Shown here one piece after another: positions 13,220 to 15,664 of a DNA stretch of 15,664 nt. Each line of letters begins with the position of its first letter. Position 1 is the stretch's first letter. The notes beneath the pieces are model-generated. The model saw only the letters and a list, made by a program, of their open reading frames with translations. It was not told where the DNA came from and did not search any database. Both the position numbers and the translations under genes were made by a program. The DNA comes from an uncultured Lachnospiraceae bacterium (GTDB lineage: Bacteria > Bacillota > Clostridia > Lachnospirales > Lachnospiraceae): NCBI GenBank assembly GCA_910585205.1, contig CAJUCC010000003.1:1-15664 (forward strand), in the 5' to 3' direction.

Positions 13220-14695
13220 GTGGCGGAGACGGGAATGGCAGTCGGTGTAAAATATCCTTTGAAAATGAAAATCGTATTTCTCGTTATGGTTGCGATTGTG
13301 CCGCTTTTGGGAATTGCCATATATCTGATTATCGCGCTGGACAATTACCGCAGCGCATACGACAGCATTGTCAGTAATATGACGGTTGCGAATAATTATA
13401 ACCTGAACTTCAAGGAAGAACTGGACGAGAGCATTTATAAACTTGCGGTCGGGTATATTTCCTTTGACAATATCCAGGATGACGATTCGCTGGAAGACCC
13501 GTATGAGCTGATCGGAGAGCTGCGGACGGACTTTACGGCTCTGGCGGCGATCACGACAGACCGGGAGAGCCGCGTCTGGCTGGAAAGTCTGCTGCGCAAT
13601 ATCGACACACTGGAAGACCGTATCAACGATGTACGCGCCAATGTCCAGCAGGGCGGGCGCTATGACGAAAACATGGAAATGCTGGACAATAATATTTATA
13701 TTCTGACAGAACTGATTCAGGATGATATTCAGTATTATATTCATTATCAGACGCGCAGCATCGAAAAACTGACAGAGCAGTTAAATGAACAGGCGAGCGC
13801 TTTTATCCGGCTCTGCATCGGGCTGATTGCGGCAGTCGTATTGATTGCCGTACTGGTTTCTTCTCTTATTTTAAAAAGCATTACCAATCCGCTGCAACGG
13901 CTCTGCCGGGTGACGGAGCGGATTTCCCGCGGGGAATTTCATGTGCGGGCGCAGATTGAGACGCGGGATGAGATTCGGGTATTGTCTGACAGTGTGGATA
14001 ACATGGCGGAAAAGCTGCGGATTATGATTGATACGATCAAAGAAGACGAACGTAAGATGCGTTACACGGAACTGCGGCTTTTGCAGGAGCAGATCAATCC
14101 CCATTTCCTGTACAATACACTGGATACGATTGTGTGGCTGATTGAGGGAAAGGATCTGGAAAAGGCCGTCAGCATGGTCGTCTCTTTGTCCGAGTTTTTC
14201 CGGCTTGTTTTGAGCCGGGGCAAGGAATTTATCACAATCGAGGAAGAAGAACTGCATATCCGCAGTTATCTGGAGATACAGCAGGTGCGCTATCGTGACA
14301 TTTTGCAATACGATATTGCGATTGATCCCGCCCTTTACCGCTACCGGATTCTGAAACTGACGCTGCAGCCGCTTGTGGAAAATTCGCTCTATCACGGGAT
14401 CAAATATAAGCGTACGGACGGCAGAATCGATGTGATCGGAAAACAGGAAGGCAGCCTGATCCGGTTTATCGTAAAGGACAACGGTGTGGGAATGGAGGAG
14501 ACGGAGCTGCGCAAGCTCCGGGAGGAAATCCGCAAACCGTGCAAGGAGACGGAAAAGGGATTCGGGCTGGCCAATGTCAACGAACGGATTCGGATGAATT
14601 TCGGACCGCAATACGGCATGGAAATTGATTCGGTGAAAAATGAAGGAACCTGCGTAAGCATTACCATTCCGATGGAATGCATGGCGCGTTCCTGA
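13220..14695 (+). CDS. YesM/LytS-type sensor histidine kinase
   Basis: A 491-residue membrane kinase from GTG 13220, chosen because GGGGAGG (13205-13211) lies eight bases upstream; TTG 13178 has no ribosome site. Order: membrane segment 17-39, extracellular sensor 40-193 (mostly helical), membrane segment 194-218, HAMP 219-271, then the His_kinase domain with 'ELRLLQEQINPHFLYNTLDT', phosphorylated His295. The ATPase domain shows the N-box 'LQPLVENSLYHG' (382-393), 'DNGVGM' (420-425) and 'GFGLANVNERI' (447-457), all intact. Such kinases normally phosphorylate an AraC-type (YesN-like) response regulator controlling carbohydrate genes; none is in the window, so it may lie just beyond the end. 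The adjacent sugar-binding lipoprotein suggests sugar sensing. Confidence 0.93.
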   Translation: MAETGMAVGVKYPLKMKIVFLVMVAIVPLLGIAIYLIIALDNYRSAYDSIVSNMTVANNYNLNFKEELDESIYKLAVGYISFDNIQDDDSLEDPYELIGELRTDFTALAAITTDRESRVWLESLLRNIDTLEDRINDVRANVQQGGRYDENMEMLDNNIYILTELIQDDIQYYIHYQTRSIEKLTEQLNEQASAFIRLCIGLIAAVVLIAVLVSSLILKSITNPLQRLCRVTERISRGEFHVRAQIETRDEIRVLSDSVDNMAEKLRIMIDTIKEDERKMRYTELRLLQEQINPHFLYNTLDTIVWLIEGKDLEKAVSMVVSLSEFFRLVLSRGKEFITIEEEELHIRSYLEIQQVRYRDILQYDIAIDPALYRYRILKLTLQPLVENSLYHGIKYKRTDGRIDVIGKQEGSLIRFIVKDNGVGMEETELRKLREEIRKPCKETEKGFGLANVNERIRMNFGPQYGMEIDSVKNEGTCVSITIPMECMARS

Positions 14696-14732
14696 GAGAA
14701 GCGGTGCGGGAAACTGCCGCGTGGAGGAGAAG

Positions 14733-15664
14733 ATGAACAGAGAATACCGAAAGAAGGCGGCGGGGTTTGCCGCGCTGCTGCTTTTGCTGATACTGACGGG
14801 ATGCGGCGCGTTTCATGATGTCAGGCCGGAAGAGACGGCGGAGGCCGGGGAAGACGCCTGGACGGAGGAAAACGGCGGTATGGTGATCGTGGGATTTTCT
14901 CAGATCGGGAGTGAATCGATCTGGCGCACGGCCAATACCGATTCGGTGCAGCGGGCGCTGACAAAGGAACGGGGCTATTTTCTGATTTTTAACAATGCAA
15001 GGCAGAAGCAGGAAAATCAGATCAAGGCCATTCGCAGTTTTATTTCACAGCGGGTGGACTATATCGTTTTTTCTCCGATTACGGAGAGCGGATGGGATAC
15101 CGTGCTGGAGGAGGCAAAGGAGGCCGGCATTCCCGTAATTCTGGCGGACCGCAAGGTGGATGCGGATGCGTCGCTGTATACGACATGGGTCGGCCCGGAT
15201 ACGGAGAGAGAGGGGCAAAACGCCGCCAGATGGCTGGAAGGCAATCTGAAAGAGAAAAATATGCTGTATGAAGACATCAATATCGTGATTTTGCAAGGGA
15301 CATTGGGCGCGTCTTCCGAGAAGGGCCGGACAGCCGGCTTTGCCTCGATTGCCGCCCGCTATCATAACTGGCATATTCTGGATTGTCAGACGGGTGACTT
15401 TACGACGGCCAAAGGAAAAGAAGTCATGCAGCAGTTTCTGGACAACTATCCCGATATTGATGTGGTGGTATCCCAGAATGACGATATGACCTTCGGCGCG
15501 ATCGAAGCCATCGAGGAGGCCGGCATGACAACCGGTATCGGCGGTGACATTACGATCATTTCGTTTGACGCGGTAAAAGAAGCGCTGGAACTGGTGCAGG
15601 CGGGTAAGATCAATGTGGATATTGAATGCAATCCGGAGCAGGGGGAATATATCGAAACGGTAAT
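14733..15664 (+). CDS. YtfQ-like sugar-binding lipoprotein (3' end beyond window)
   Basis: The frame is open from ATG 14733 to the window edge, giving 310 residues with the C-terminus missing. GGAGG (14723-14727) lies five bases upstream. A signal peptide ends in lipobox LTGC with Cys24. The mature part is a periplasmic-binding fold of the ribose/galactose class. The segments 'VGFSQIGSESIWRTANT', 'QKQENQIKAIRSFISQ', 'IPVILADRKVD', 'LQGTLGASSEKGRTAGF' and 'TGDFTTAKGKEVMQQF' closely resemble Escherichia coli YtfQ, the galactofuranose-binding protein. It follows the kinase by 37 bp and is probably co-transcribed. It could be the receptor of a ytfQRT-yjfF-type importer or a ligand-presenting partner of the kinase; the genes beyond the window decide. 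Confidence 0.88.
   Translation, partial: MNREYRKKAAGFAALLLLLILTGCGAFHDVRPEETAEAGEDAWTEENGGMVIVGFSQIGSESIWRTANTDSVQRALTKERGYFLIFNNARQKQENQIKAIRSFISQRVDYIVFSPITESGWDTVLEEAKEAGIPVILADRKVDADASLYTTWVGPDTEREGQNAARWLEGNLKEKNMLYEDINIVILQGTLGASSEKGRTAGFASIAARYHNWHILDCQTGDFTTAKGKEVMQQFLDNYPDIDVVVSQNDDMTFGAIEAIEEAGMTTGIGGDITIISFDAVKEALELVQAGKINVDIECNPEQGEYIETV

Noticed and set aside
1..15664. CRISPR arrays, tRNA/rRNA genes, insertion sequences, attachment sites, prophage
   Set aside because: No regularly spaced direct repeats, cloverleaf-like elements, transposase or integrase motifs or terminal inverted repeats were seen in a visual read; a tRNAscan-SE and Infernal run would settle small RNA genes.

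Overview
The window looks like a chromosomal segment from an anaerobic, spore-forming Firmicute, most likely a Lachnospiraceae-type Clostridium relative. The clues are strong AGGAGG-type ribosome binding sites, lipoprotein signal peptides, a DUF3048 (YerB-like) lipoprotein, a spore-maturation SpmB homologue, an HD-GYP protein of a clostridial subtype, a FabT-like MarR regulator, and a YesM-type sensor kinase beside a sugar-binding lipoprotein. The taxonomic call is inference. No rRNA, tRNA, CRISPR array, insertion sequence or phage gene was seen. Coding density is high and all genes but one lie on the + strand.

Layout. (1) 62-1357: a small YcxB-like membrane protein followed by a DeoR/GlpR-family sugar-phosphate repressor. 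(2) 1427-4226: a consensus sigma-A promoter drives a DUF3048 lipoprotein gene and a soluble HD-GYP protein. An spmB gene without spmA follows, and a 16-bp hairpin occludes its Shine-Dalgarno. (3) 4227-4549: a 323-bp gap with a long intrinsic terminator, a candidate promoter and an 18-bp palindrome. (4) 4550-9441: a complete livKHMGF ABC importer for branched-chain amino acids or similar substrates. The livK-livH gap contains a terminator-like hairpin and a second large RNA stem-loop. (5) 9492-9944: a membrane-anchored Mrr-like nuclease-fold protein. (6) 9955-11219: a FabT-like MarR gene with its own extended -10 promoter and a palindromic operator at the expected transcription start, followed by two unrecognised small genes and a terminator. 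(7) 11262-13100, minus strand: a membrane-anchored DUF885 metallopeptidase-like protein. (8) 13220-15664: a YesM/LytS-type sensor histidine kinase and a YtfQ-like sugar-binding lipoprotein cut by the window end.

How the genes work together. The liv genes form one transporter: lipoprotein receptor, two permeases and two ATPases, with start/stop overlaps or gaps of a few bases from livH to livF. The kinase and binding protein probably form a sugar-sensing or uptake module that continues beyond the window. The FabT-like operon is the most interesting part. The regulator and operator look like the fatty-acid-synthesis control system of streptococci, yet the downstream genes are two short soluble proteins of unknown function rather than fab genes. 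Several probable RNA control elements (10-56, 3638-3689, 5745-5780, 5795-5872) sit directly in front of genes. All structures were found by eye and no folding energies were computed.
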